A stretch of 64,000 nucleotides of DNA from Clostridium_AD frigoriphilum (GTDB lineage: Bacteria > Bacillota > Clostridia > Clostridiales > Clostridiaceae): contig NZ_JAZHFS010000017.1 of NCBI RefSeq assembly GCF_036541405.1, forward strand, positions 1 through 64,000. Direction: 5' to 3'. Shown here piece by piece: positions 9,578 to 17,330 of the stretch. Each line of letters opens with the position of its first letter. The stretch's first letter is position 1. The notes below the pieces were generated by a model, which saw only the letters and a program-made list of their open reading frames with translations, searched no databases and was not told the origin of the DNA. A program made the translations under genes and the position numbers.

Positions 9578-9604
9578 AAAAACCAAGATTTTAACAAAAA
9601 CCAA
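9578..9604 (-). promoter_or_regulatory. direct repeats upstream of the LanFEG operon, candidate response-regulator site
   Basis: On the minus strand TTGGTTTTT occurs twice, at 9578-9586 and 9596-9604, with starts 18 bases apart, 44-70 bases before the operon ATG. OmpR-family regulators bind tandem direct repeats just upstream of their promoters. Confidence 0.45.
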
Positions 9605-9631
9605 ATTGTATACCCCTGGGGTTTAATAAGG

Positions 9632-9778
9632 CTAATTTTTCTTGTTGCCTGCGTTAATTTCTTCTCCATCTATTGTAAGTACACGTGGAGTGTTGAGTTT
9701 TCTCCCTTTATATTGAGATAAGTGTCTTGGCGACCTGCAAAAAAAGCAAACGTCAGGTCCTCTGCATTTACAATGATT
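9632..9778 (-). pseudogene. remnant of a cysteine-rich protein C-terminus
   Basis: A minus-strand frame of about 48 codons without an ATG, preceded by two adjacent stops, encodes CKCRGPDVCFFCRSPRHLSQ, then YKGRKLNTPRVLTIDGEE and a stop at 9632. The CXC...CXXC arrangement looks like a metal-binding module and the tail looks like a real domain end, so I read it as the C-terminal remnant of a gene whose 5' part is lost. Family not recognised. Confidence 0.35.
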
Positions 9779-9953
9779 TTATTATCTAAATTTAACATTA
9801 GTGTTCTCAATTAAAAATTATAATTTATGGGACAAGTTGTGGTATTATGTAATCATTAACAATAAAACTATTCTTTGTAAATTCATATTTGAATAGCTTG
9901 TATTGAAATTTTATTTAAATGCATAAAAATATAAAAACAGGGGTGTTTTATTA

Positions 9954-11243
9954 ATGAAAAATTTTAAAAGCATTATGATGATGGGGTTTATGTTATTGAT
10001 AGTTATACTGTCAAAGCCAGTGATGGCACTGGGGTTAGATAGTTTTACCAATGTTCCAAATTTCTCAGTGGTAATAGGAGATAATATGTATACTTTAGAG
10101 TATGCAAATAATCCAACGAATGCGAGGCTGATTAGTGATACAGTAGTTAAAAATAAAGGTGATATTTTTATAAAAACTGATGAAACTGGTTGGATAAAAA
10201 ATAGTGATGGAAAACAAGTTAATAAGGATTCTGTAGACATTTCGACTATTAAATATAATAATGGTCAAGGGATCGGAAGTACTTTAAGCACACCAGTTAA
10301 AGAAACTTCTGGAATTCCTGTAACTTTAAAAGCTATGAAGATTATTCAGTTTACTTCAGCTATAACGAAGACTGGAGAAACCACAGCTATTTTTAAATAC
10401 AGAGTATTAGATGAAAATGGCATAGATATTACTAAAACAGTTTTAGATATAGAGGGATCTGCTACTTCATATTCATCAGTAATCATCGATCCATTATCAG
10501 GTACAGGCACTATAACATTTGAAACTTTTGCTTATATAGATAAAGACTATATGGTTCTATTAGGTATTAAAAACAAAGGAGCAATAGGGCTAAGTTCAAA
10601 AGCTGCAGCACCCATTAATAGTACTCCTACAGAAATAGCTCAGGGCAATATAGCTGATGCACAAGCACAAGCGGCGTCACCTATATCTGAATTTATGTTT
10701 GATACAAAGGAATTAACGAAGACTAGTGATACCACCGCCACTTTCAAGTATCAGGTAATAAATAAAAATGGTCGTGATATTACACAAGTAATTCCAGCAT
10801 CACAGCTAGTTGGAAATTCAATCATAACAAGCTTAGATCCATCAACAGGTACAGGTACGATAACATATAAGTTTTCTGATACTAATGAAAAAATCACCCT
10901 TACATTAAGTGATACCATAACTGGAGCAACAACAAGTTCAATATTTAATACTGTAAATTCAAAAATAGATAAAATTAAAGTGATATCAACAAAGATAGGA
11001 ACTCATGGAGATATTGGGTATGCATTATATAGTGTATATGACCAATATGGAAATGATGTTACCAATGGAACCAATGTGACGTTCTCATCTAATATTGCTC
11101 AAGTTAAAGCTAATAATGGTGTGCTTACAATAACAGCAAACGCGGGAATTGATTTTAGTACGATTAGCTCATTGGTGATAAATGGATATGATTTAAAAAG
11201 TGGAGTTTCAACAAGTGTAACATTAGCTACAATTCAAGGTTGA
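9954..11243 (+). CDS. secreted Ig-like repeat surface protein
   Basis: A 429-aa exported protein with a classical signal peptide (MKNFKSIMMMGFMLLIVILS, likely cleavage after VMA near residue 25). After an N-terminal region of about 95 residues come related beta-rich modules: one near 117-200 (ITKTGETTAIFKYRVLDENG) and one near 240-320 (LTKTSDTTATFKYQVINKNG), sharing the pattern T-ATFKY-V---NG-DIT and a later SGTGTIT/TGTGTIT strand, then a C-terminal bacterial Ig-like module near 340-425. No sortase motif or S-layer-homology repeats are seen, so surface retention is uncertain. It resembles clostridial S-layer-associated proteins; function unknown. Confidence 0.8.
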   Translation: MKNFKSIMMMGFMLLIVILSKPVMALGLDSFTNVPNFSVVIGDNMYTLEYANNPTNARLISDTVVKNKGDIFIKTDETGWIKNSDGKQVNKDSVDISTIKYNNGQGIGSTLSTPVKETSGIPVTLKAMKIIQFTSAITKTGETTAIFKYRVLDENGIDITKTVLDIEGSATSYSSVIIDPLSGTGTITFETFAYIDKDYMVLLGIKNKGAIGLSSKAAAPINSTPTEIAQGNIADAQAQAASPISEFMFDTKELTKTSDTTATFKYQVINKNGRDITQVIPASQLVGNSIITSLDPSTGTGTITYKFSDTNEKITLTLSDTITGATTSSIFNTVNSKIDKIKVISTKIGTHGDIGYALYSVYDQYGNDVTNGTNVTFSSNIAQVKANNGVLTITANAGIDFSTISSLVINGYDLKSGVSTSVTLATIQG

Positions 11244-11340
11244 GTGATAAAGAAACTGTTATAATAATGAATGTAAACAAAAGATAAAATTTTGTTGAGG
11301 TAATTGATATTTTTTTAAATGAGGTATGGGAGGATAGGTC

Positions 11341-11829
11341 ATGAACAAAGAAGAACAGGTCATAATGGGTTTCAGGGACTTATTCAACAAGAGGGTTTCA
11401 CTTAATAAGTTTAAGATGAAAGACAGTCTTAAGGGTTATAAGTCTTCTGAAGTACATTGCATCGAATACATTGGAAGCAATGTAGATTCCAATGTGACAA
11501 AACTTGCGGAGTACTTTTATATGACTAGGGGTGCCATAAGTAAAATAACTAAAAAGCTCATAAAAAAGGGCATTATCGAAAGCTATCAGAAACCGGATAA
11601 CAAGAAAGAAATCTATTTTAGGCTTACTGAGCAAGGGAAAGTAATTAACAAAGTCCATGGGGAACTGCACAAAGAGTTTCAAGAGCGGGATAAAGTCGTA
11701 TTTGAGCAGGTAACCGAGGAACAATTTGATATCATGCTTAGTTTCATGGAAAAGTATAGCAGGCATTTGGATGCAGAAATAAAGAAACAAGGTGGTGCAG
11801 ATATAATAAATCAAAATGATTTTGAATAA
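11341..11829 (+). CDS. MarR family transcriptional regulator
   Basis: A 162-aa winged-helix regulator. The region SSEVHCIEYIGSNVDSNVTK and the recognition segment YFMTRGAISKITKKLIKKGI followed by a charged wing (ESYQKPDNKKEIYFRLTEQG) define a MarR domain. GGGAGG lies upstream of the ATG. It precedes a flavoprotein gene on the same strand, with two related palindromes between them (11903-11932 and 11939-11968) that are plausible operators. Base composition is slightly more GC-rich than its surroundings, as is the flavoprotein, suggesting the pair arrived together. The inducer is unknown. Confidence 0.9.
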   Translation: MNKEEQVIMGFRDLFNKRVSLNKFKMKDSLKGYKSSEVHCIEYIGSNVDSNVTKLAEYFYMTRGAISKITKKLIKKGIIESYQKPDNKKEIYFRLTEQGKVINKVHGELHKEFQERDKVVFEQVTEEQFDIMLSFMEKYSRHLDAEIKKQGGADIINQNDFE

Positions 11830-11902
11830 TGGTGTTGTATCAAAAAGTAGCCTAAATGGGGCTGTATCAAAACGCTGAAACATGAGCGTATGATGCAGCT
11901 CT

Positions 11903-11932
11903 ATTTTATTGTTGACAAGGAAACAATAAAAT
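11903..11932. promoter_or_regulatory. inverted repeat 1, candidate MarR operator
   Basis: Arms ATTTTATTGTT (11903-11913) and AACAATAAAAT (11922-11932) are perfect complements around an 8-base centre. It shares the core TGTT-----AAGGAAACA with the palindrome that begins seven bases downstream. Confidence 0.6.
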
Positions 11933-11938
11933 GATAGA

Positions 11939-11968
11939 GTATTTATGTTTCCAAGGAAACATAAATAC
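11939..11968. promoter_or_regulatory. inverted repeat 2, candidate MarR operator
   Basis: Arms GTATTTATGTTTCC (11939-11952) and GGAAACATAAATAC (11955-11968) are perfect 14-bp complements with an AA centre. The short centre and lack of a T tract favour a protein-binding site over a terminator. Confidence 0.65.
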
Positions 11969-11993
11969 TTTTTTAGAGAGGTGAGAATTCTAA

Positions 11994-12062
11994 ATGTGTA
12001 AATTTAAGTCAATAAACAATCTACAGAATAACCCGTTAATATATAAAGAAAGAATCAAATAA
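11994..12062 (+). CDS. possible 22-aa leader ORF
   Basis: ATG at 11994 is preceded by AGAGGTGAG, a good ribosome site, and the frame runs 22 codons to TAA at 12060. It lies between the palindromic operators and the flavoprotein, and directly before another inverted repeat (12063-12086), which would suit a leader peptide. No family is recognisable. Confidence 0.3.
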   Translation: MCKFKSINNLQNNPLIYKERIK

Positions 12063-12086
12063 GTAGTGTAAAAGAATTTACACTAC
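12063..12086. promoter_or_regulatory. inverted repeat before flavoprotein gene
   Basis: GTAGTGTAAA (12063-12072) and TTTACACTAC (12077-12086) are perfect 10-bp arms with a 4-base loop, just upstream of the AGGAGGG ribosome site. It could be a further operator or an mRNA hairpin. Confidence 0.45.
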
Positions 12087-12110
12087 TGAAAATTTAAGGA
12101 GGGTCATTAT

Positions 12111-12698
12111 ATGGAAAAGAAAATGAAAGTCATGGGATTTATCGGAAGTCCGCGAAAAAAAGGCAACACTGCATGGATAGTAAACAAAATACTAGAAGGT
12201 GCGAAAGAAGAAGGTGCCGAAACTAAAGTCTGGGCTTTCAACGATCTTGATATCAAACCGTGCCAGGGTTGTTTGGGCTGCCACAATGGTGACGGGGGTT
12301 GTGTTATATGCGACGATATGCAGAAACTTTATGAAGAGCTTAAGGATGTCGATGCTCTTGTTCTAGGCTCGCCGGTTTACATGGGGCAGATGAGCGCCCA
12401 GGCGAAGATATTCGTCGACAGGTTGTCCGCAACAAACCATCCGCGATTTTATCCGCAATTCAAGGAACGTGCTGCGATAAAGATGATTCTTGTGTTTGAT
12501 CAGGGTAATCCTGATTCTAGCCTGTTTCAGACGTATTATGATTATATGAAAAAAATGTTTCAGATGCTGGAATTCGATGTTAAAGACGTAGTTGTCGTTA
12601 ATGGTATGCGAAATGGACCGGCGCATGAAAGAAAAGATTTGCACACTTCCATGAAGGGTATCGGTTTGTCATTGGTTTCAGAGAAAATTTTAAGATAG
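12111..12698 (+). CDS. iron-sulfur flavoprotein, NADPH-dependent FMN reductase family
   Basis: A 195-aa flavodoxin-fold oxidoreductase. The FMN phosphate loop GSPRKKGNT lies near 12-20, and a compact cysteine motif CX2CX2CX6C (51, 54, 57, 64, with an extra Cys at 67) fits the Isf-type iron-sulfur site. SPVYMGQMSAQAKIFVDRL is the conserved segment around the flavin. AAGGAGGG precedes the ATG. Codons such as GCG, CCG and GTC are commoner here than in neighbouring genes, hinting at transfer. The gene ends exactly where a decapitated MATE gene begins. Probably controlled by the MarR regulator upstream; the substrate is unknown. Confidence 0.88.
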   Translation: MEKKMKVMGFIGSPRKKGNTAWIVNKILEGAKEEGAETKVWAFNDLDIKPCQGCLGCHNGDGGCVICDDMQKLYEELKDVDALVLGSPVYMGQMSAQAKIFVDRLSATNHPRFYPQFKERAAIKMILVFDQGNPDSSLFQTYYDYMKKMFQMLEFDVKDVVVVNGMRNGPAHERKDLHTSMKGIGLSLVSEKILR

Positions 12699-13309
12699 GA
12701 ATATCCTCTTTCTTATTAGATGCATTTATGATTATTTCCGTTTTATTGCTAAATAATTTTTCAGCATACTATGGCGACTATGCTGTTGCTGCATTTGGAA
12801 TATCTCAGCGAATTGCCCAACTTGCTCAGTTTGCTGCTAAAGGTTTATATATTGGAGTTATTCCCTTAATTGCTTATGCATATGCAGCTAAGAATATAAA
12901 GCGAATGAAGAGTATTATAAAGATTACTGCAGCCTATATTGCAATCCTAACTTTCGCATTTTCATTAATAATATTTATTTTCAGAGAATCAATAGTACGT
13001 TTATTTAGCAACAATACTTATGTAATAAACACGGGTATATACATTTTGATAGCTTTGCTTATTTCAGCTTTGTTTGCTAGCATTACTGGTCTTTTTATAG
13101 GGATATTCCAAGGAGCTGGAAGAGGTAAAGAGGCAACCATAATGTCTGTAGTGCAGGGAATATTATTAATTCCTATTATGGTTTTAGGAAAATATACTTT
13201 TGGTTTAGATGGGGTTATATGGTCGATGACTATAACAGAAATATTAACTTGCATAATAGGATTATATTTATGGATTAGGCTTAAGCGGGATATTTCTATG
13301 AAGGAGTAA
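12692..13309 (+). pseudogene. MATE family efflux protein, C-terminal fragment
   Basis: The reading frame encodes about 200 residues of MATE transporter, roughly the C-terminal 45 percent of a usual 450-aa protein (GISSFLLDAFMIISVLLLNN, then FGISQRIAQLAQFAAKGLYI). MATE-like sequence begins at 12692-12700, overlapping the flavoprotein stop codon, and no N-terminal half exists upstream. The first in-frame ATG is at 12728, inside a membrane segment and without a ribosome site. This looks like a deletion or replacement junction rather than a functional transporter. Confidence 0.8.
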
Positions 13310-13383
13310 AAATATATAGATATTTGCATAAAGATTATGAGAATATAATATTATATAAATAGTTTGAATTGGAGATATTAGAT

Positions 13384-13548
13384 ATGAAAATTAAAGATAA
13401 GGATATATATGAGATTTTTTTAAGTTTATCATATAGTCAATTAAAAGATTTATTTAGAAAGGCAAAGAGTAAACAAGAGCAAGATTTTTATATGATGTTA
13501 TCTAATATGGTTTTACAAAGAGAGCAAGAAAAGGTAAGAGGTAAATAA
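13384..13548 (+). CDS. small hypothetical protein, 54 aa
   Basis: A short helical, charged protein (IYEIFLSLSYSQLKDLFRKA, then KSKQEQDFYMMLSNMVLQRE) with a GGAG ribosome site about nine bases before its ATG. The composition looks like a genuine coding sequence. I do not recognise the family. It stands alone between the MATE fragment and a palindrome cluster. Confidence 0.55.
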   Translation: MKIKDKDIYEIFLSLSYSQLKDLFRKAKSKQEQDFYMMLSNMVLQREQEKVRGK

Positions 13549-13650
13549 ATATCCTAAGGCTGTTGTAGTTGTAGGTGAAACCTGTTCAAGTTAGTGGAAT
13601 TATTGAACCATAGTTCCGGCAAGTTTCTAAGCCTTAATTTTGGACTAAGT

Positions 13651-13683
13651 ATATTAAGGTGCTAGTACCTAGCACCTTAATAT
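13651..13683. repeat. long perfect hairpin
   Basis: ATATTAAGGTGCTAG (13651-13665) and CTAGCACCTTAATAT (13669-13683) form a perfect 15-bp stem with a 3-base TAC loop. There is no T tract on either side, and no gene ends close by except the 54-aa ORF 100 bases upstream. Confidence 0.6.
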
Positions 13684-13698
13684 TAAAAATGTATCGAG

Positions 13699-13713
13699 TA
13701 GTACTCAGTACTA
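13699..13713. repeat. short palindrome TAGTACT-C-AGTACTA
   Basis: Seven-base arms around a single C, lying between two larger palindromes. It may be part of one structured element. Confidence 0.35.
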
Positions 13714-13744
13714 TTATGATGGAGTATTAAGTAATCTAACTCTG

Positions 13745-13773
13745 TTATTAGCACTTAATTTAAGTGCTAATAA
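13745..13773. repeat. perfect palindrome with one-base centre
   Basis: TTATTAGCACTTAA (13745-13758) and TTAAGTGCTAATAA (13760-13773) are perfect 14-bp arms around one T. Its symmetry suits a dimeric DNA-binding protein site. It is the third palindrome within 125 bases of a gene-free stretch. Confidence 0.55.
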
Positions 13774-13794
13774 TTATACGTATTGTTAAAACGT

Positions 13795-13995
13795 TTACAA
13801 ACAGCTACTAAATAATAAATTATGTAATGCTGATCTCGTTAATATCATTGGTGATTGATTACAATTCAATTTTTTTAATTTAGTAGTCGCTTCAAGTCTT
13901 TTTCTCCATTTGATTTTGGAGCGTGTCATTTTGACTAAACTTTTAATAGCATCAGATTTAATTTTAATTTTATATGTTACTAATATTTTAATCAC
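13795..13995 (-). CDS. possible small basic protein
   Basis: A 66-codon frame from a GTG at 13995 that overlaps its own GAGGTG ribosome-like sequence. The product would be strongly basic (KMTRSKIKWRKRLEATTKLK) with a hydrophobic C-terminus. No family is recognised and the start is unclear. Confidence 0.25.
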   Translation of the reverse strand: MIKILVTYKIKIKSDAIKSLVKMTRSKIKWRKRLEATTKLKKLNCNQSPMILTRSALHNLLFSSCL

Positions 13996-14266
13996 CTCAC
14001 TTATTCTAGATATTAGTATCTTTAAATTTTAGATATTTAAAATACTACCCAGTTAATATATATTTTTATTATAACATTTAAAGCATTATATAACAATTAA
14101 CTCGCTTATATCGGATGGTTTTAAAATTATTTAATTTTGGATAAATCGTTTAAATGGTAAAAAGGAAGCCTTACCATTTAAAACAGATATGGAATCAAAA
14201 TCATTAAATGGAGTTTCAAAATTGTTTGAGTTAAGGTAAAAGTAATTAAGAAAAAGAAGGGATAGT

Positions 14267-14320
14267 ATGATACTAGGAATAGGCTCAAGTGGAAGAAAAG
14301 ATATTAGCATGTTCCTTTAG
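14267..14320 (+). pseudogene. N-terminal stub of a flavodoxin-family protein
   Basis: After the ribosome site AGAAGGGA, an ATG opens a frame reading MILGIGSSGRKDISMFL and then a stop at 14318. The first residues match the FMN phosphate-binding start of NADPH-dependent FMN reductase/Isf proteins such as the one at 12111. Only the stub remains. Confidence 0.5.
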
Positions 14321-14516
14321 CTCTTTTGAATACACCTTGGCGCATATTAATCCCTTTAATAAGTTAAATAGGATATAATGTGTATAGAAAATAAAAAGAA
14401 GCGGTTAGAGAGGATGAGGATATAAAATAAGGTGTGATTCAGAGAAATTAACATTCAAGCAAGGAGCCAAAAGTAAAACTCCTTGTCACAATAAAGGAAT
14501 GAAACCAGTGATTTGC

Positions 14517-15413
14517 TTATATAAATAAAAGTGAAATACCTAACAAAGTTATAACTGCTCCAAATATTTCTCTTGGAGCAATTCTTTCCTTAAATACAAT
14601 AATTGAAATAGGTATTAGTAGTATTGGAGTTATTGATGTTATTGTTGAAACTACTCCAGTTGATGCATGTTGAACAGCTAGTAAAGAGAGGGATACTCCT
14701 ACAAATGGACCAAATAGTGAACCAATAGAAATATATTTCATTGCCCGCCTATCTTTAACCGCAACAACTAGCTCACCCCACTTCTTTAATACAGAAATGA
14801 CAATTGAAAACCCAATAATTGCTGCTATAATTCTAATTTGAGTTGCAGCAAACGGATCATATGATCCCATCCCAAACTTACTAAAAACAAGACCAAAAGC
14901 TTGCCCTAATGCACCTATAAAAGCATATACTAATCCCTTAATTGGATGGGATAACCTTACCTTTTTATTACCTGGATTTTTAGTCAGGATTACAAGAGCG
15001 ATACCAACAATAGTTATTATCATGCCCGAAAGCCCGAGCACCGTGATTTTTTCACCCATAAGAAGGAATCCTGTAATCGCTGTTATTGGTGGTACCGTTG
15101 ACATAATTAACATTGATATACGTGCGCCAACTTCAACATATGCCTGAAACAAAAATAAATCCCCTATAACAAAACCAACTATTCCTGAAAAAGTTAACCA
15201 TAACCAGGTAGAACTGGAAGCATCTATTGGCAAGATCATTCCTCTAGAAAATAAATTATAAATTGATATTAATATAAATGCGATAATAAGTCTTATTAAA
15301 TTTACTGATATCGACCCGACTTTTTTTCCTGCGGCTTCAAATGATACAGCAGTAATTGTCCAACATAATGCAGTTGCAAGTGCAGCCATTTCGCCTAAGT
15401 GTGATTGAAACAT
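14517..15413 (-). CDS. DMT superfamily (EamA) transporter
   Basis: A 298-aa membrane protein with about ten hydrophobic segments in two EamA repeats (residues about 8-140 and 155-297), the usual size of drug/metabolite transporters that export amino acids or other metabolites. The C-terminal repeat ends with SITPILLIPISIIVFKERIA, with the glutamate typical of the last repeat. GGAG lies about ten bases before the ATG. The CPBP protease gene upstream ends 47 bases from this start on the same strand, so co-transcription is possible. Substrate unknown. Confidence 0.9.
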   Translation of the reverse strand: MFQSHLGEMAALATALCWTITAVSFEAAGKKVGSISVNLIRLIIAFILISIYNLFSRGMILPIDASSSTWLWLTFSGIVGFVIGDLFLFQAYVEVGARISMLIMSTVPPITAITGFLLMGEKITVLGLSGMIITIVGIALVILTKNPGNKKVRLSHPIKGLVYAFIGALGQAFGLVFSKFGMGSYDPFAATQIRIIAAIIGFSIVISVLKKWGELVVAVKDRRAMKYISIGSLFGPFVGVSLSLLAVQHASTGVVSTITSITPILLIPISIIVFKERIAPREIFGAVITLLGISLLFI

Positions 15414-15460
15414 CTAATATTACTCCATTCTCCTTGTTCTTCAAGGATTAGTTTAGCTTA

Positions 15461-16303
15461 TTATCTTTCTATAAATTCTTTGTATATATCTAATGTATCT
15501 CCTGGTTTCTTTCGAGTGTACCATCTATAAGCAAAAATTAAAATTGTAATCCCTACAAGAAACAATATACCACGAATTATCATGGAATACTTTCCACTTA
15601 ATAATTGGAAGGAGCCTGAAATTGTAATTCCAACAGAATTATTTATAAAGTGTGCAAATATACATAAATATATTGAATTCGAGCTTAAGTATATAGCTCC
15701 AATAATTAATCCTAATAAAAATGCGTTTATGCCCTGGGGGATATTCATATGAACTAATGCAAAAATTAAGGCGGATATTATAAGTGCTAAGTTTGGATTT
15801 ATTTTGTTTGCCATACCCTTTAGAAGTATTCCTCTAAAAATGACTTCCTCATATATAGGTGCTATAACTGCAATGGTAAGTATCATAATAATAGGTGAAA
15901 TAGACATTTCTCCAAAGGCTTGACTTATAAAATTGGGCATAGGTATCTTATCAACTAAGTATATTAAGCTATTATCGTAAGCTAAACGAAAACCTATAAT
16001 AATTACAGCAACATGAATAAATTTTTTCTTATCTAAACCTTGTTTACGGGGCATATCATAGGATATTTTACTATACCATTTTAATAAAAGAGTAATAACA
16101 AAAAATTTAATTATTACATCAGCTACAAGGTCTATATATGGTAATGCAGTAGAATATTTTTTAGAAAGTATATTGATAATAACGATAGGTATTTGTCCTA
16201 ATGATTCTAATAAAACCATTAGAATCATTATAAAAAACGCTTTTTTTATTGTTATTTTTTTAATATTTATAGTTCCTTTTTCTATATTTCTTAAAAAATT
16301 CAT
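15461..16303 (-). CDS. CPBP family intramembrane metalloprotease
   Basis: A 280-aa multi-pass membrane protein of the CAAX protease/bacteriocin-processing family (Abi). The three motifs are intact: EEVIFRG (Glu-Glu-x3-Arg), FALVHM (Phe-x3-His) and HFINNSVG (His-x3-Asn), placing the glutamate and histidine active-site residues inside the membrane. Members cleave prenylated or membrane proteins, or protect against bacteriocins; which applies here is not clear. It may share a transcript with the DMT transporter downstream. Confidence 0.9.
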   Translation of the reverse strand: MNFLRNIEKGTINIKKITIKKAFFIMILMVLLESLGQIPIVIINILSKKYSTALPYIDLVADVIIKFFVITLLLKWYSKISYDMPRKQGLDKKKFIHVAVIIIGFRLAYDNSLIYLVDKIPMPNFISQAFGEMSISPIIMILTIAVIAPIYEEVIFRGILLKGMANKINPNLALIISALIFALVHMNIPQGINAFLLGLIIGAIYLSSNSIYLCIFAHFINNSVGITISGSFQLLSGKYSMIIRGILFLVGITILIFAYRWYTRKKPGDTLDIYKEFIER

Positions 16304-16429
16304 AATATCACACTCTCAAACTTATTGTATTCTTTAATCTAATTTAAATTAATACTATTTAGATTATACTATATGTTTATTAAAATGTCGTTAATAATAC
16401 AATTCCACTTTAATAATAGCTTTTACAAT

Positions 16430-16466
16430 AAGAGAGGACTAAAGTAAGCTACTTTAGTCCTCTCTT
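16430..16466. terminator. long perfect hairpin, possible terminator
   Basis: AAGAGAGGACTAAAGTA (16430-16446) and TACTTTAGTCCTCTCTT (16450-16466) form a perfect 17-bp stem with an AGC loop between the CPBP gene and the rubrerythrin remnant. There is only a weak T-rich flank, so a regulatory hairpin is also possible. Confidence 0.5.
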
Positions 16467-16572
16467 GTGTACTGGAATTTTACCTGATATTTTATAAAAA
16501 TTAAAGAAATGTTTAAAGCTGTGAGTTTAATTCACTGCTTTATTCATTTCTTTAAAAAAACAATTAGTTTCA

Positions 16573-16638
16573 CTATTTAGTTTTTAATAGTTTTCTGTAT
16601 CTAGCCTCATGTCTTTTCTCAACATTTAACCTCATCAT
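16573..16638 (-). pseudogene. rubrerythrin C-terminal remnant
   Basis: A 21-codon frame ends NVEKRHEARYRKLLKTK and a stop at 16573. The EKRHE-RYRKLL pattern matches the fourth helix of the rubrerythrin diiron domain (the EK-H-ERY segment). The rest of the gene is gone. It lies directly downstream of the superoxide reductase gene, a usual neighbour. Confidence 0.7.
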
Positions 16639-16672
16639 AAAGTATATATTTAATTAAATTCAGTGAAATATT

Positions 16673-17047
16673 CTATACTTTCCATAATCCATGAACATTA
16701 CAGTATTCTCGTGCACTCAAAATCTCTTCTTCTAGAAGAAATATAGCTTCAGGTTTATCGCCAGGATTTAGATGTTTTCTGTACATTTTATTTGCAGTTT
16801 GAATTTCTATCCATTCAATATAATGTGTTTCTAACATGGGATGTAGAGCAGCACCAACTTTAACAAGAACTCCACCTTTAACTTTTTCAACAACGGGCAC
16901 ATGCTTTTCTTTCGCTGCATCCACGGTATTCTCAATTTGCTGTATCATTGGTTGTCCACAACAAACTAAAACTCCATCACCTGCATGTACAATCTCTACT
17001 ATATTACCGCAAATTTTACATTTATAAACTTCTTTAATCTTATTCAT
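16673..17047 (-). CDS. dfx: desulfoferrodoxin (superoxide reductase)
   Basis: A 124-aa cytoplasmic enzyme that reduces superoxide to hydrogen peroxide without making oxygen, taking electrons from rubredoxin. The N-terminal desulforedoxin-like iron centre I has ligands Cys10, Cys13, Cys29 and Cys30. The catalytic centre II ligands are visible as His49, His69, His75, Cys116 and His119, with Lys48 of the EKHVP loop. AGGAGG precedes the ATG. A rubredoxin gene ends 43 bases upstream on the same strand, so the electron donor and enzyme are probably co-transcribed. Common in anaerobic clostridia. Confidence 0.97.
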   Translation of the reverse strand: MNKIKEVYKCKICGNIVEIVHAGDGVLVCCGQPMIQQIENTVDAAKEKHVPVVEKVKGGVLVKVGAALHPMLETHYIEWIEIQTANKMYRKHLNPGDKPEAIFLLEEEILSAREYCNVHGLWKV

Positions 17048-17089
17048 AATTATACCTCCTAAATTTTGTGTTTGATTTATTGAGAAACG

Positions 17090-17251
17090 TTATTTCTTTT
17101 TTTCAAAATTTGATTTTATAGCTCCACATACTGGACAAACCCAATCTTCTGGAATATCCTCAAACTTAGTGCCTGGGGCTATTCCACCATCTGAATCTCC
17201 TGTTGCTGGATCATACTCGTAACCACATACTGAACAAACGTAAATATCCAT
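17090..17251 (-). CDS. rubredoxin
   Basis: A 53-aa redox protein, normal length for the family. Two CXXCG knuckles bind one iron: VCSVCGYEYDP near residues 6-10 and VCPVCGA near 39-43, with the conserved aromatic/Asp-Pro and PEDWVCP segments. GGAGATG precedes the ATG at 17251. It lies immediately upstream of desulfoferrodoxin on the same strand and is its likely electron donor. Confidence 0.97.
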   Translation of the reverse strand: MDIYVCSVCGYEYDPATGDSDGGIAPGTKFEDIPEDWVCPVCGAIKSNFEKKK

Positions 17252-17330
17252 AAAAACATCTCCTCTTAATTTATTTAATATTATAAATGACTTATAAGTG
17301 TATTCTTATACCATTATCATAAAAACGATC

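Noticed and set aside
11398..11883. 161-codon minus-strand frame
   Set aside because: Shadow of the MarR gene; the real gene has a ribosome site and clear domain on the plus strand.
12363..12644. 93-codon minus-strand frame
   Set aside because: Antisense to the flavoprotein gene, without a ribosome site or recognisable domain.
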